Source: JAGQKC01 sp965223675
GTDB lineage: Bacteria > Nitrospirota > Nitrospiria > Nitrospirales > UBA8639
DNA: 64,000 bases
Assembly: GCA_965223675.1 (NCBI GenBank)
Contig: OZ245013.1
Coordinates: forward strand, 806,001 to 870,000
Direction of reading: 5' to 3'
The notes under the pieces were generated by a model that saw only the letters and a program-made list of their open reading frames with translations, was not told the DNA's origin and did not search any database. Shown here one piece after another: positions 24,925 through 32,508 of this stretch; within the stretch, counting starts at the first letter, position 1, and the number at the start of each line of letters is the position of its first letter. The position numbers and the translations under genes were made by a program.

Positions 24925-25422
24925 ATGGTCATGATCATCACACATCATTCTTCCCTCCGTACCGAACTTCAGGAATTTCTTGAAGAACAAGGGTACGAAG
25001 TGCACATCCCGTCACATCGACATGATATGTTCGCTCTCGTGCAAGAGGTTCAGCCACTGGTGATCATAGTGGATTTATACGTTGCCGAACCCAATGCTCT
25101 TGAGATCATCGATACTATACGAAGACAAGGGTTCACAGGAAAAATTCTGGTTATCGCAGGCGCTTCTGTACGCAATGCTGTCCCAGAGGCATTACGTCTG
25201 GGAGCTGATCAGGCGATCGGCGGACCACAAGGAAGTAGCGCTCCGCTGATTAGCAGACAGGTCGAGGCCGTCATTCGTTCATTCTTTCACAAAGATATTC
25301 AACAACTCGCTTATAAGCTGTATGAAGAAAGAGGGGGTAGCCCAGGGCTGGATTGGGATGACTGGTTTGAAGCTGAACGTCGAATTTTAAAGTGTTCCGA
25401 ATTTTCTTCGATCGGAGCATAG
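24925..25422 (+). CDS. Receiver-like protein with C-terminal DUF2934 domain
   Basis: 165 residues. About 1-115 resemble a CheY receiver: VMIITHHSSLRTELQEFLEEQGYEV, the candidate phospho-acceptor in VIIVDLYVAEPNALE (Asp about 49), then GKILVIAGASV. The first acidic pair of a normal receiver is replaced by THH, and the usual late Lys is unclear, so phosphorylation is doubtful. About 122-152 is DUF2934-like (IQQLAYKLYEERGGSP, then DWDDWFEAERRI). No DNA-binding domain. GGGAAGCATCT precedes the ATG. It lies immediately upstream of the sigma-like gene and has its own TRGACA box, making it a candidate signalling partner. Confidence 0.75.
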   Translation: MVMIITHHSSLRTELQEFLEEQGYEVHIPSHRHDMFALVQEVQPLVIIVDLYVAEPNALEIIDTIRRQGFTGKILVIAGASVRNAVPEALRLGADQAIGGPQGSSAPLISRQVEAVIRSFFHKDIQQLAYKLYEERGGSPGLDWDDWFEAERRILKCSEFSSIGA

Positions 25423-25442
25423 ACTGCTCAATCGTTGCATTG

Positions 25443-25467
25443 AACGTTTAAGAACGTTTTTCATTTT
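25443..25467 (+). terminator. Weak intrinsic terminator
   Basis: Two copies of self-complementary AACGTT (25443-25448 and 25453-25458) separated by TAAG are followed by TTTCATTTTT. This would form a 6-bp hairpin plus T-rich tail after the receiver gene. Confidence 0.4.
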
Positions 25468-25611
25468 TGGAGGATTCACTGATGTAGCGGAATTTTTCTA
25501 AATTCTCGGAGATCACGATAATGCTGTAAAGGTTGTGTCGCCATTATTCGTTTTTTCGATTGGACTTTCGGACTAATCTATTACTCTATTCCTAATATTC
25601 GTGATTGGACC

Positions 25612-26655
25612 ATGCAGCTTCTAAATTGTGAATCTCCCATGCATACTACCACACATATCATGCCCAACCATTCCTCAGACAAGTTGCTAAGTTCAGCGTT
25701 TCTCGGTACACTTCTGCAGTTTCAAAGAACAAAGCCCGCTGATCTACAAGCAAAAATGGAAACACACGACCTCATAGCCGATACCGTAGTCTCTACGGAA
25801 CAGGAGTATGATCGCTTCGTTGAAGCATCGATGCCTCTGCTGTTAGGACGGGCAAGCGCCTACACCAAGAAATTACTCAAGGAAACGAACAATTGGGCAG
25901 ATAATGTTAGTCATGAAAAATTGGCCATGCGACTCGGGTATGAGTTACTCGAGCGTTTTCTGATGTATGCTCGAACCGAAGTTCCCTGCCGCCCAACTCT
26001 GCTTTTGGACAGCTATGTCGCCAAGCACTTTAGTCAACCAACCTCATTTGTCCATAACCATACATCACACACACCACTTGAAACGTTTATTGATGGTCTC
26101 ATATCACGTGCGGTCACCAGTCGGGATGCCCTCATTGCACAGTTCACACATTTCTATAGCTTTACCCCGTCGCAAGTGATTAAATTGTTAGGCCTTGCGG
26201 AAGAACAAAGCCAACGAATTTACAAGAACTTTACTCGCTGGAGACAATCTGGCTGGCATCGCACGATGAAAGAAGTCGGTCTCGCCATTCCGCAAATTGC
26301 GACTCTTGAACAAGAGCTGCAAGCCGAACCAGAGAAAGTGAATGGACAGGCCAAAGATCTTCTCATCAAGACTCAGGCTCATTATAGAAAAAGTGAACCT
26401 GATCACTATCCTTGCCAAAAGCAAGAACAGTGGAACGAAATGTTTGTCAATGGGTATGGGCAAGATTACCGCGTTTGGCACCTCTCGATGTGTCACTCTT
26501 GTCTCGCGATGGTTCATCAGATTTCCGTAGATACGTCATCAGATGCGTCATCAAACTCCAGCTCTTTGGTGTTGAAATTACAAATCCAACCTATAAACTC
26601 AATCTCAGTCGCCATACGCGAAAATCACTTCGGAGAGGAACGACATGGAACGTAA
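25612..26655 (+). CDS. Divergent sigma-factor-like protein with HxxxCxxC motif
   Basis: 347 residues, hydrophilic and mainly helical. About 60-120 resemble a sigma region-2 core (EYDRFVEASMPLLLGRASAY). About 175-215 resemble a region-4 helix-turn-helix (FTPSQVIKLLGLAEEQSQRI, then WRQSGWHRTM). Near the C-terminus HLSMCHSC (about 290-297) forms the H-x3-C-x2-C pattern of zinc anti-sigma proteins. The sigma assignment is inference from resemblance, and another helical regulator is possible. The stop overlaps the next gene by 11 bases, so the two are translationally coupled, as sigma/anti-sigma pairs often are. No clear ribosome-binding site precedes the ATG. Confidence 0.5.
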   Translation: MQLLNCESPMHTTTHIMPNHSSDKLLSSAFLGTLLQFQRTKPADLQAKMETHDLIADTVVSTEQEYDRFVEASMPLLLGRASAYTKKLLKETNNWADNVSHEKLAMRLGYELLERFLMYARTEVPCRPTLLLDSYVAKHFSQPTSFVHNHTSHTPLETFIDGLISRAVTSRDALIAQFTHFYSFTPSQVIKLLGLAEEQSQRIYKNFTRWRQSGWHRTMKEVGLAIPQIATLEQELQAEPEKVNGQAKDLLIKTQAHYRKSEPDHYPCQKQEQWNEMFVNGYGQDYRVWHLSMCHSCLAMVHQISVDTSSDASSNSSSLVLKLQIQPINSISVAIRENHFGEERHGT

Positions 26656-27847
26656 GGAGGATCTCACGAAGTATGGACAAGACCTGATTCAAGCGCTATG
26701 GGATCAGGCGTATCGGCGTCAAACAGAGTCTCCAGACTCGTTTCAACTTTTCGCGAGCAATCAAAGTATCGGAGTCTTGGAATGTGAGCCCTTAACCAAA
26801 ACGGAAAAAAGATTTCAGATCAAACAATCATTAGGGCTTCTAGAACTTCGTTCGCCCTCTGGATTGTTAATAGGTTCCGTGCTTCCAGACCCATCCAAAC
26901 GGTCAGCCATACAATTTCAATCCGGCAATTATGTAGTGGAACTCGACATACAGCCTCTTGGGGATACGAAATCTATTCTTATGAGTTCTAGCAATCGTCT
27001 CACGGCAACGCCAGAGTCTTCTGTGAATGAAACTAATACTCAACCTCCTATCGTCGAAACACGCGAAACAACCGGCGTATGGTCGAAGCTTGCACTTGCG
27101 GCCCAAATCTTATTACTAGCAGGCGTCGTATTTTTGGTCGCTGACCGGCTGCTTCAACCGCCATCGCCTTCAGGCGAACAAGGTCAACAAGTCGCATCAT
27201 CCCAAGATCAGCAACTGCAACAAGTGCTTCAGCAACTCACTAAACTCCAGAATCGTCTTGGTCAGTCACCCGTAATGTCCGTGTCCCATGATGAACAAAG
27301 AACAAAGCCAGAATCAGGGATGCAAGTTGCGAGTCAAAACAATCAACAGGGTCAGTCCAATGGCGAATCGTTGCTAGAGAAAAAAGCAGAAACATTTGAG
27401 GACGGACTCCTTGAAAGTCGGCCAGTGTGGGTAAGGTTTAAAAAGGGTATAGATGACACCAGAATGGAGAACTTCTTTAATGAGATATCTGCACAAGAAC
27501 CGCATCCCATGGGAGGATGGTACTCGTTCAATCTTGGCATGCCGAAATCTGGAAAATTCGAAGACCTGTTAACTCCTCTCCAAGACATGGGCGACATTGA
27601 GGTCGTGACTACGTCTGTCGTGACCCGTCGCATGCAAGTGCGTTTTAAGAAAGACGCCGCTGACGAGATGATCGATGGATTTTTCAAAGAAATCCGCGTA
27701 GACAAAAGCGAACCAAAAGACAGTTGGTATAATCTCAAATTACCGCTTCCAGAATCAGTAAAACCGCAAATGTTCATCGGCGAACTAAAGTCGGGAAAGA
27801 TTGTCGAAAAAGTGAAAGTACTCGAGGATACGCTTCCGCGAATGTAA
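26645..27847 (+). CDS. Single-pass membrane protein with tandem C-terminal repeats
   Basis: 400 residues; GGAGAGGAACGAC precedes the ATG. The N-terminal cytoplasmic part (about 1-145) includes a beta-rich segment (FQIKQSLGLLELRSPSG). One membrane span lies at about 149-167 (LALAAQILLLAGVVFLVADR), then a Gln-rich coiled region (about 178-235). Two tandem repeats of about 65 residues follow, starting VRFKKGIDDTRMENFFNEI and VRFKKDAADEMIDGFFKEI, each with a WYxxxLxxP strand. This topology and its overlap with the sigma-like gene fit a membrane-bound partner such as an anti-sigma factor, but no known family is seen. Confidence 0.6.
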   Translation: MERKEDLTKYGQDLIQALWDQAYRRQTESPDSFQLFASNQSIGVLECEPLTKTEKRFQIKQSLGLLELRSPSGLLIGSVLPDPSKRSAIQFQSGNYVVELDIQPLGDTKSILMSSSNRLTATPESSVNETNTQPPIVETRETTGVWSKLALAAQILLLAGVVFLVADRLLQPPSPSGEQGQQVASSQDQQLQQVLQQLTKLQNRLGQSPVMSVSHDEQRTKPESGMQVASQNNQQGQSNGESLLEKKAETFEDGLLESRPVWVRFKKGIDDTRMENFFNEISAQEPHPMGGWYSFNLGMPKSGKFEDLLTPLQDMGDIEVVTTSVVTRRMQVRFKKDAADEMIDGFFKEIRVDKSEPKDSWYNLKLPLPESVKPQMFIGELKSGKIVEKVKVLEDTLPRM

Positions 27848-27863
27848 TGTTGTAGCCCTTTCC

Positions 27864-28148
27864 TTATCCACATTCAGCCTCTCTGACTGATTCGTCTACA
27901 CCGACTAGAGAGTTATAATTCATCTTTGATTGCCAGCGGTGTTTGAGGATCATCGGGTCGATCACATCTCCACATTGCACGCACCGTTGAATGACAATCT
28001 TGAACACTCCACTGGCCGAAAGATCGTAGGACCGGTCACCAACAAGTAGGCCTCCACACCGCAAGCAACTCTCCACGATATTCTTCTTTTTCGCATCGTT
28101 GACCATCTGATCTAGATGGGTATCCATTTTAGAAATGATGGGTCTCAT
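27864..28148 (-). CDS. Small zinc-ribbon-like protein (94 aa)
   Basis: Two CxxCG knuckles, SCLRCGGLLVGDRS (about 27) and QRCVQCGDVIDPMIL (about 55), suggest a single zinc-ribbon of the type seen in small rubredoxin-like or DNA-binding proteins. It is a soluble cytoplasmic protein; no family name can be given. GGGAGGAAGAAT precedes the ATG, a strong start. TRGACA box K lies 73 bases upstream. It converges with the 26645-27847 gene with 16 bases between stops. Confidence 0.65.
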   Translation of the reverse strand: MRPIISKMDTHLDQMVNDAKKKNIVESCLRCGGLLVGDRSYDLSASGVFKIVIQRCVQCGDVIDPMILKHRWQSKMNYNSLVGVDESVREAECG

Positions 28149-28220
28149 ATTCTTCCTCCCGGTTATTAAATATACATCACATATCGTGTACTAATACCAA
28201 AGGATCATACGATCTCTAAA

Positions 28221-28256
28221 TGGATAAAAATGTGAATCGCGCTAGAAAAATGTTCA
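28221..28256 (-). promoter_or_regulatory. TRGACA box K
   Basis: TGGATA-N24-TGTTCA, two mismatches, the most degenerate site listed. On the minus strand TTGG-TATTAG (hexamer 28191-28196) gives a good extended -10 within one base of the standard offset. It serves the zinc-ribbon gene. Confidence 0.55.
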
Positions 28257-28351
28257 ATTTTTTGTATGCCTGGGAGAAAAGTAAATCATGAATCACGATG
28301 AAGATTGAGGGGCAGCCGGAATAACGATGATTCGAGAATGATGTTCAATAG

Positions 28352-28387
28352 TAGACAATTTCAAGCAGCCTCGTCGTAAAAAGTCTA
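28352..28387 (+). promoter_or_regulatory. TRGACA box L
   Basis: TAGACA-N24-AGTCTA, one mismatch. TATAAC (28412-28417) follows at offset 30. It serves the superoxide dismutase gene. With box K it accounts for the 28149-28513 gap. Confidence 0.68.
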
Positions 28388-28513
28388 TTGCAGAGCGTGA
28401 GGGTAATTCCATATAACTAGCCTGATGTTGGATGGCATTGGGTTACGAATAGTGGCGTGAATCAGCCACCATCAAAGCAACACTTCCCCCTTATGCGAGC
28501 AAAGGAGAGCCAA

Positions 28514-29125
28514 GTGAGCAAGAAAACAATCTATACGGCACAATCCTACGATTTAAGTGGCTTACAGGGCATTTCAGATAAAAGTTTAGACATGCACCTC
28601 AAGTTGTACAACGGGTATGTCACACAAACCAACCGTCTCATGGATCAACTTTCTCAATTCATAAAGGATGGTCACATTGATCAAGAGGAACAACCAGCTT
28701 ACGCAGAACTCAGTAGGCGTCTCGGGTTTGAGTACAACGGCATGGTGTTACATGAATACTATTTTGAAAATCTTACGAAGGATGGAAGCGGAGATGCCAG
28801 ACCTGACTCACAATTTCGGAAAATAGCTGAGTCAAGCTTCGGATCATATGAAGTGTGGAAGGCAGACTTTGTTGGTGTCGCAAACCTGCGCGGGGTTGGA
28901 TGGGCCATCTGTTACCTAAATCCCACGAACGGACGATTGTCCAATCATTGGGTCAGTCTTCATCAAATAGGGAATGTGGCTGGCTTTCACCCCGTCTTGG
29001 TATTGGATGTGTGGGAACATGCCTATCTCGTCGACTATGAGCCTTCTGAACGACAAAAATATATTGACGCCTTTTTTCGTAACATTGATTGGGATGTTGT
29101 GGAGACACGATTGTTAAAGTCCTAA
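28514..29125 (+). CDS. Fe/Mn superoxide dismutase
   Basis: 203 residues from a GTG at 28514 that follows AAAGGAGAGCCAA; an in-frame ATG at 28457 has no such site. Expected metal ligands are visible: His in LDMHLKLYNGYV, His in YNGMVLHEYYFENL, and Asp and His in LDVWEHAYLVDY. The first helix uses HLKLYNGYV rather than the HxxxHH of the E. coli enzymes, as in a known branch of the family. Iron and manganese cannot be told apart by eye. No signal peptide, so cytoplasmic. It dismutes superoxide to H2O2, which the catalase at 9 kb could remove. Box L lies upstream. Confidence 0.93.
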   Translation: MSKKTIYTAQSYDLSGLQGISDKSLDMHLKLYNGYVTQTNRLMDQLSQFIKDGHIDQEEQPAYAELSRRLGFEYNGMVLHEYYFENLTKDGSGDARPDSQFRKIAESSFGSYEVWKADFVGVANLRGVGWAICYLNPTNGRLSNHWVSLHQIGNVAGFHPVLVLDVWEHAYLVDYEPSERQKYIDAFFRNIDWDVVETRLLKS

Positions 29126-29498
29126 GTTGGTGATTCTGTGTGCTCATTAAGATTTCCTTACTGGTGGGGTCCCTCGTGCCAGCCTTGGAAAGACAGACAC
29201 AGACTTTTGTACTCTCAACGCTGGTTGGTTTTCCTCGATAAGCACTGATGACCATCGCTAATCACTAATAGGCTGTCCGAGCGTTTATGAGTCCAATTCC
29301 GTTTCAAAACGTAAAGTGCCCAAGTAAGCGCACAGGAAAGGAGGTTCTGAAAATCGCGCAAGAAACAATTGAGTAAATGAGGCCCACATTGCAAGGTGGA
29401 TGTGGGAGAGTAGAGTTACTAGGCAGGGAACGCGAAGAACAGACAAGGAAAGTCGTTGTCAGTCTGCATTCATTATTAATCTACTAAGGAGGAAGACG
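29126..29498 (+). other. Gene-free stretch before the BON lipoprotein
   Basis: No gene, box or strong hairpin seen. An AGGAGG at about 29340 is followed by no suitable start codon. The promoter of the 29499 gene is not obvious. Confidence 0.5.
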
Positions 29499-29810
29499 AT
29501 GAATCGAGTATTTACCCATGTGAGTGTCATCATGATGTGCTTGTTGTTGATGACAGGTTGTCAAGCCTTGACCGGGAAAACTGCAGGGACAACGGTAGAT
29601 GACACGATGATTACGTCATCAGTCAAAACAAAATTGGCCGGAGACAGCATGTCATCACTCACGAGAATTGATGTCGATACTGACAGAGGCGTGGTGACGT
29701 TGAACGGCATTGTTGAGTCAGCTCAAGCCAAAACCCAAGCTGAAAATTTGGCCGGACAAGTCAGTGGAGTGCAACGAGTCGTGAATAATCTACAAATCGA
29801 ATCAAACTAA
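29499..29810 (+). CDS. BON-domain lipoprotein
   Basis: 103 residues from an ATG preceded by AAGGAGGAAGACG. The signal peptide has a lipobox, LLLMTGC, so the mature N-terminus is an acylated Cys at about residue 18. The BON domain covers about 35-103: DDTMITSSVKTKLAG, then TRIDVDTDRGVVTLNGIVES and VQRVVNNLQIES. It resembles OsmY/Kbp-type envelope stress proteins with a lipid anchor. No TRGACA box found upstream. A 17-bp perfect hairpin follows the stop. Confidence 0.9.
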   Translation: MNRVFTHVSVIMMCLLLMTGCQALTGKTAGTTVDDTMITSSVKTKLAGDSMSSLTRIDVDTDRGVVTLNGIVESAQAKTQAENLAGQVSGVQRVVNNLQIESN

Positions 29811-29820
29811 TCACCGACTG

Positions 29821-29865
29821 CACTCAGTCTGCATGGAATCAATCCGGCTCCATGCAGACTGAGTG
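29821..29865. terminator. Perfect 17-bp stem-loop after the BON lipoprotein gene
   Basis: Arms at 29821-29837 (CACTCAGTCTGCATGGA) and 29849-29865 (its exact complement) enclose an 11-base loop. It is probably a terminator or 3'-end stabiliser; the bases after it are not T-rich, so Rho-independent termination is uncertain. Confidence 0.65.
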
Positions 29866-29987
29866 ATTCATGCATGGCTCTCATAATCCATAACCGTCTT
29901 AATTTCTATTAAGTCCTTTACCGCAGCGTGGAGTTCCCTTACAGTTTATCCTTTTGGAAGCCGTTTAATCGGCTAAGGAGGAGGTGT

Positions 29988-30068
29988 GTGCCAATAGTAG
30001 GAGCTATGCTAGAGCGCAAAACGCCTAGGAGTACAACTCAGCAAAAAGATACAGTAGCTGTATGTTGA
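29988..30068 (+). CDS. Possible 26-codon leader frame before yihY
   Basis: A GTG follows AAGGAGGAGGTGT, a very strong ribosome-binding site, and the frame ends at a TGA (30066-30068) that overlaps the start of the YihY-type gene at 30062, a gene that itself lacks a clear site. It could be a leader peptide coupling translation. The residue content is unremarkable, so expression is uncertain. Confidence 0.3.
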   Translation: MPIVGAMLERKTPRSTTQQKDTVAVC

Positions 30069-30928
30069 AAGGATCAGTGCGACACATGGACAGTTTTTTT
30101 CATTCAGCGTTTATGAAGCAGCTATGGGAGGATATCCAAAAGGATGACCTGTTTGGCAAAGCCGCGCAATTAGGTTTTTACTTTCTTCTTGCTTTATTTC
30201 CGGCATTGTTATGCCTCACGGCGTTGATCGGCTTGCTGCCGATTCAATCGATTCTTCCAGAATTGCTGGACTACCTAACCACCGTTCTTCCAGGTGAATC
30301 CATGCCATTGATTGAACAATATCTCGATCAGGTGATAGCTGGTAGCGGAGCGGGTATTTTGTCGTTGAGCTTCCTAGGGGCACTATGGGCTGTGTCGACA
30401 GGAATGGCAGCCATCATCGATACACTGAATGCCGTCTATAATGTCACCGATACCCGACCGATCTGGAAAGCCCGTGGCATTGCCATGGTCATGACGATAG
30501 GGGTAACTCTGTTTGTCATCATTTCCATTTCGCTCATCCTGGGAGGGGGGTATTTAAGTCATTGGATAGCAAGAATGATTGGATACGGGGTCATCTTTAC
30601 AACCATATGGACAGTTATTCAGTGGCCGCTGGTGATTCTCCTCATGCTGTTCGCGGTAAGTATGATTTATTATATGGCCCCCAACGTCTCTCATTCCTGG
30701 CGCCTCATCACGCCAGGGTCAATCGTGGCCGTTTCACTTTGGTTCATTTCTTCTCTAGCATTTAAATGGTACGTAGAAAACTTTGGTACCTATAATGCTG
30801 CATATGGATCTTTGGCTGGCGTGATCGTACTGATGTTATGGCTGTACATGAGTGGATTGGTTCTCCTTATAGGCGGCGAAGTTGATGCCGTCCTGGAGCC
30901 GACACTTGAACGAAAACCATCGTCATAG
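30062..30928 (+). CDS. YihY/BrkB-family inner-membrane protein
   Basis: 288 residues with about six membrane segments. Family features: the early AQLGFYFLLALFPALLCLTALIGLLP, then SLSFLGALWAVSTGMAAIIDTLNAVYNV, then MIYYMAPN and the late GTYNAAYGSLAGVIVLMLWLYMSGLVLLIGGEVDAV. Members were once annotated as ribonuclease BN or Brk; they are uncharacterised membrane proteins. The start could be 30062 or the ATG at 30086. It lies downstream of a possible leader frame. Confidence 0.9.
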   Translation: MLKGSVRHMDSFFHSAFMKQLWEDIQKDDLFGKAAQLGFYFLLALFPALLCLTALIGLLPIQSILPELLDYLTTVLPGESMPLIEQYLDQVIAGSGAGILSLSFLGALWAVSTGMAAIIDTLNAVYNVTDTRPIWKARGIAMVMTIGVTLFVIISISLILGGGYLSHWIARMIGYGVIFTTIWTVIQWPLVILLMLFAVSMIYYMAPNVSHSWRLITPGSIVAVSLWFISSLAFKWYVENFGTYNAAYGSLAGVIVLMLWLYMSGLVLLIGGEVDAVLEPTLERKPSS

Positions 30929-31031
30929 AATTCCACTATTCCTCTCCCCACTTCAGGTACAGCAACGACTCAGTCCTTCACTGATAATAACTGAGAAGGA
31001 AGTCGGTATTGTTCAAAGACGTTGCGAAGAC

Positions 31032-31067
31032 TAGACAATTAAAGCCAAAACTCAAAGGTTTTGTCCA
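31032..31067 (+). promoter_or_regulatory. TRGACA box M
   Basis: Exact match, TAGACA-N24-TGTCCA. A weaker -10-like TATTCA (31092-31097) lies at offset 30. It serves the CsbD-PepSY cluster that starts at 31151, 84 bases away. Confidence 0.75.
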
Positions 31068-31150
31068 TTGTAACATAGGGGTTGAGTACAGTATTCATAA
31101 TATATCGATATTGATGGTTATTCATTATTTAACAGCTCGAAGGAGGTCCC

Positions 31151-31351
31151 ATGAACAAAGAACAATTTAAAGGCAAATGGAATCAATTTAAAGGCGAAGT
31201 GAAGCAGCAGTACGGAAAATTGACTGACGATGACCTCAAAGAAATTGAAGGTGATTACGACAAATTCCAGGGTAAGCTGCAGGAGCGATACGGTGACCAA
31301 AAAGAAGCTGTTGAAAAGTGGGCAGAAAATTGGCACGAGCGAAATCCGTAA
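31151..31351 (+). CDS. CsbD-family stress protein
   Basis: 66 residues, typical length for the CsbD family: MNKEQFKGKWNQFKGEVKQQ, then GKLTDDDLKEIEGDYDKFQG and LQERYGDQKEAVEKW. It is a small, charged helical protein; the name comes from a sigma-B-controlled gene of Bacillus subtilis, and the molecular role is unknown. Cytoplasmic. GAAGGAGGTCCC precedes the ATG. It is the first gene of a CsbD-PepSY-CsbD-PepSY series under box M. Confidence 0.95.
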   Translation: MNKEQFKGKWNQFKGEVKQQYGKLTDDDLKEIEGDYDKFQGKLQERYGDQKEAVEKWAENWHERNP

Positions 31352-31421
31352 GAATCACCTTATAGCCTATACTTCAGTGGATTGCATTATATAGAGAAGG
31401 ATAATAAATAAAGGAGAATAC

Positions 31422-31718
31422 ATGAAAAACTCTATCACTATGTTCGTAGTCGGAGTCTGTTTTCTCGCCGTGTCGGGAGGATCGGCGTGGGGATTTTTTG
31501 AGACAAATAAGGAGCTAGCTAAGTCTGCGAAGATCACCCTAGCGGAAGCTGTTAAAAAGGCAGCTGATATTGCACCGGGCAAAGCCGTTGAAGCTCAGAT
31601 TGGAGAGGAAGACGATCGCGTCGTGTATTGGATTGAAGTGCTCGACTCCAAGAATGCAACACGGACTGTCTATGTTGATGCGGAAACAGGAAATGTCGTG
31701 AACATTGAAAAAGATTGA
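31422..31718 (+). CDS. Exported PepSY-domain protein
   Basis: 98 residues; AAAGGAGAATAC precedes the ATG. Signal peptide (about 1-23, ending SAWG), then a PepSY domain: AKITLAEAVKKAADIAPGKA, VEAQIGEEDDRVVYWIEVLD and VYVDAETGNVVNIEKD. PepSY domains bind or inhibit peptidases or act as periplasmic sensor modules. It is paralogous to the 32180-32470 gene. It lies 70 bases after csbD copy 1. Confidence 0.88.
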   Translation: MKNSITMFVVGVCFLAVSGGSAWGFFETNKELAKSAKITLAEAVKKAADIAPGKAVEAQIGEEDDRVVYWIEVLDSKNATRTVYVDAETGNVVNIEKD

Positions 31719-31748
31719 GGGACATTGTAAGAGAAAGGGGGGATAAAT

Positions 31749-32120
31749 ATGAGAGGAGGTTCAAATCAGTTTGCATTGGGCTCTTTGGCATGCCTGCTGC
31801 TTCTTGCTATGAGCAGTCAAGGGTGGTCCTATTCCTGGAGAACTCACTCGCAGCCTGCCCCAAGTTGGGCATCTGAATCGATGACAGTCTTAATCGTAAA
31901 TCAAGATCAATTTGCTGGATCATGGAAACAGTTCAAGGGAGAGCTCAAAAAGGAGTGGGGTGAATTTACGGACGATGATTTATTGGAAATTGAAGGCCGA
32001 ATGGATAAATTCGAGGGAAAGTTACAAGAACGATATGGAGACCGTAAAGAAGAGTTAAGAGAATGGGTTGATCAATGGTTCGAACGGCACACGTTTGAAT
32101 CACAGTCAAGCAAGCAGTGA
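31749..32120 (+). CDS. CsbD-family protein with signal peptide
   Basis: 123 residues. An N-terminal hydrophobic signal segment (about 8-27, ALGSLACLLLLAMSSQGWSY) is followed by a short linker, then a complete CsbD domain (about 53-113): DQFAGSWKQFKGELKKEWGE, TDDDLLEIEGRMDKFEG and LQERYGDRKEELREWVD. CsbD proteins are normally cytoplasmic, so export is unusual. An internal ATG (MTVLIVNQDQ, about residue 45) could give a cytoplasmic form, but the start at 31749 has a fine site (AAGGGGGGATAAAT). Second module of the duplicated cluster. Confidence 0.85.
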   Translation: MRGGSNQFALGSLACLLLLAMSSQGWSYSWRTHSQPAPSWASESMTVLIVNQDQFAGSWKQFKGELKKEWGEFTDDDLLEIEGRMDKFEGKLQERYGDRKEELREWVDQWFERHTFESQSSKQ

Positions 32121-32179
32121 TGGACATAGGATTACAAATTGATAAGTGGAAATTATTCAAATAAGAAAAGGGAAAAAAT

Positions 32180-32470
32180 ATGAAACGATATTCTCTAGTT
32201 TTACTTGTCTTTTTTATGTGTATGAGCGTTGGAACAGCTTGGGCTCTATTTGAATCAAAAAAAGAACTCGTGAATGCCTCGCGGATAACCATGGCTGAAG
32301 CCATCGAAGCAGCTGTGAAGGTCGTACCCGGAAAAGCTGTAGAAGCCGAAATTGATTCAGAAAACGATCGCACTGTGTTTGAAATAGAAATTATTACGGA
32401 TAGCGGAAAAACGAAAGAAGTCTACATCGACGCACAATCAGGAGAGGCACATAAAATTGAGCATGAATAA
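32180..32470 (+). CDS. Exported PepSY-domain protein (second copy)
   Basis: 96 residues; GGGAAAAAAT precedes the ATG. Signal peptide (about 1-23, ending TAWA), then a PepSY domain with ASRITMAEAIEAAVKVVPGK, VEAEIDSENDRTVFEIEI and VYIDAQSGEAHKIEHE. It aligns along its whole length with the 31422-31718 protein (both have FE(T/S)(N/K)KEL just after the signal), indicating tandem duplication. Probably periplasmic; partner unknown. Confidence 0.88.
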   Translation: MKRYSLVLLVFFMCMSVGTAWALFESKKELVNASRITMAEAIEAAVKVVPGKAVEAEIDSENDRTVFEIEIITDSGKTKEVYIDAQSGEAHKIEHE

Positions 32471-32508
32471 CAGTTTAGACAAGACCTCGCTCGGCTGCGG
32501 TCTGACAA

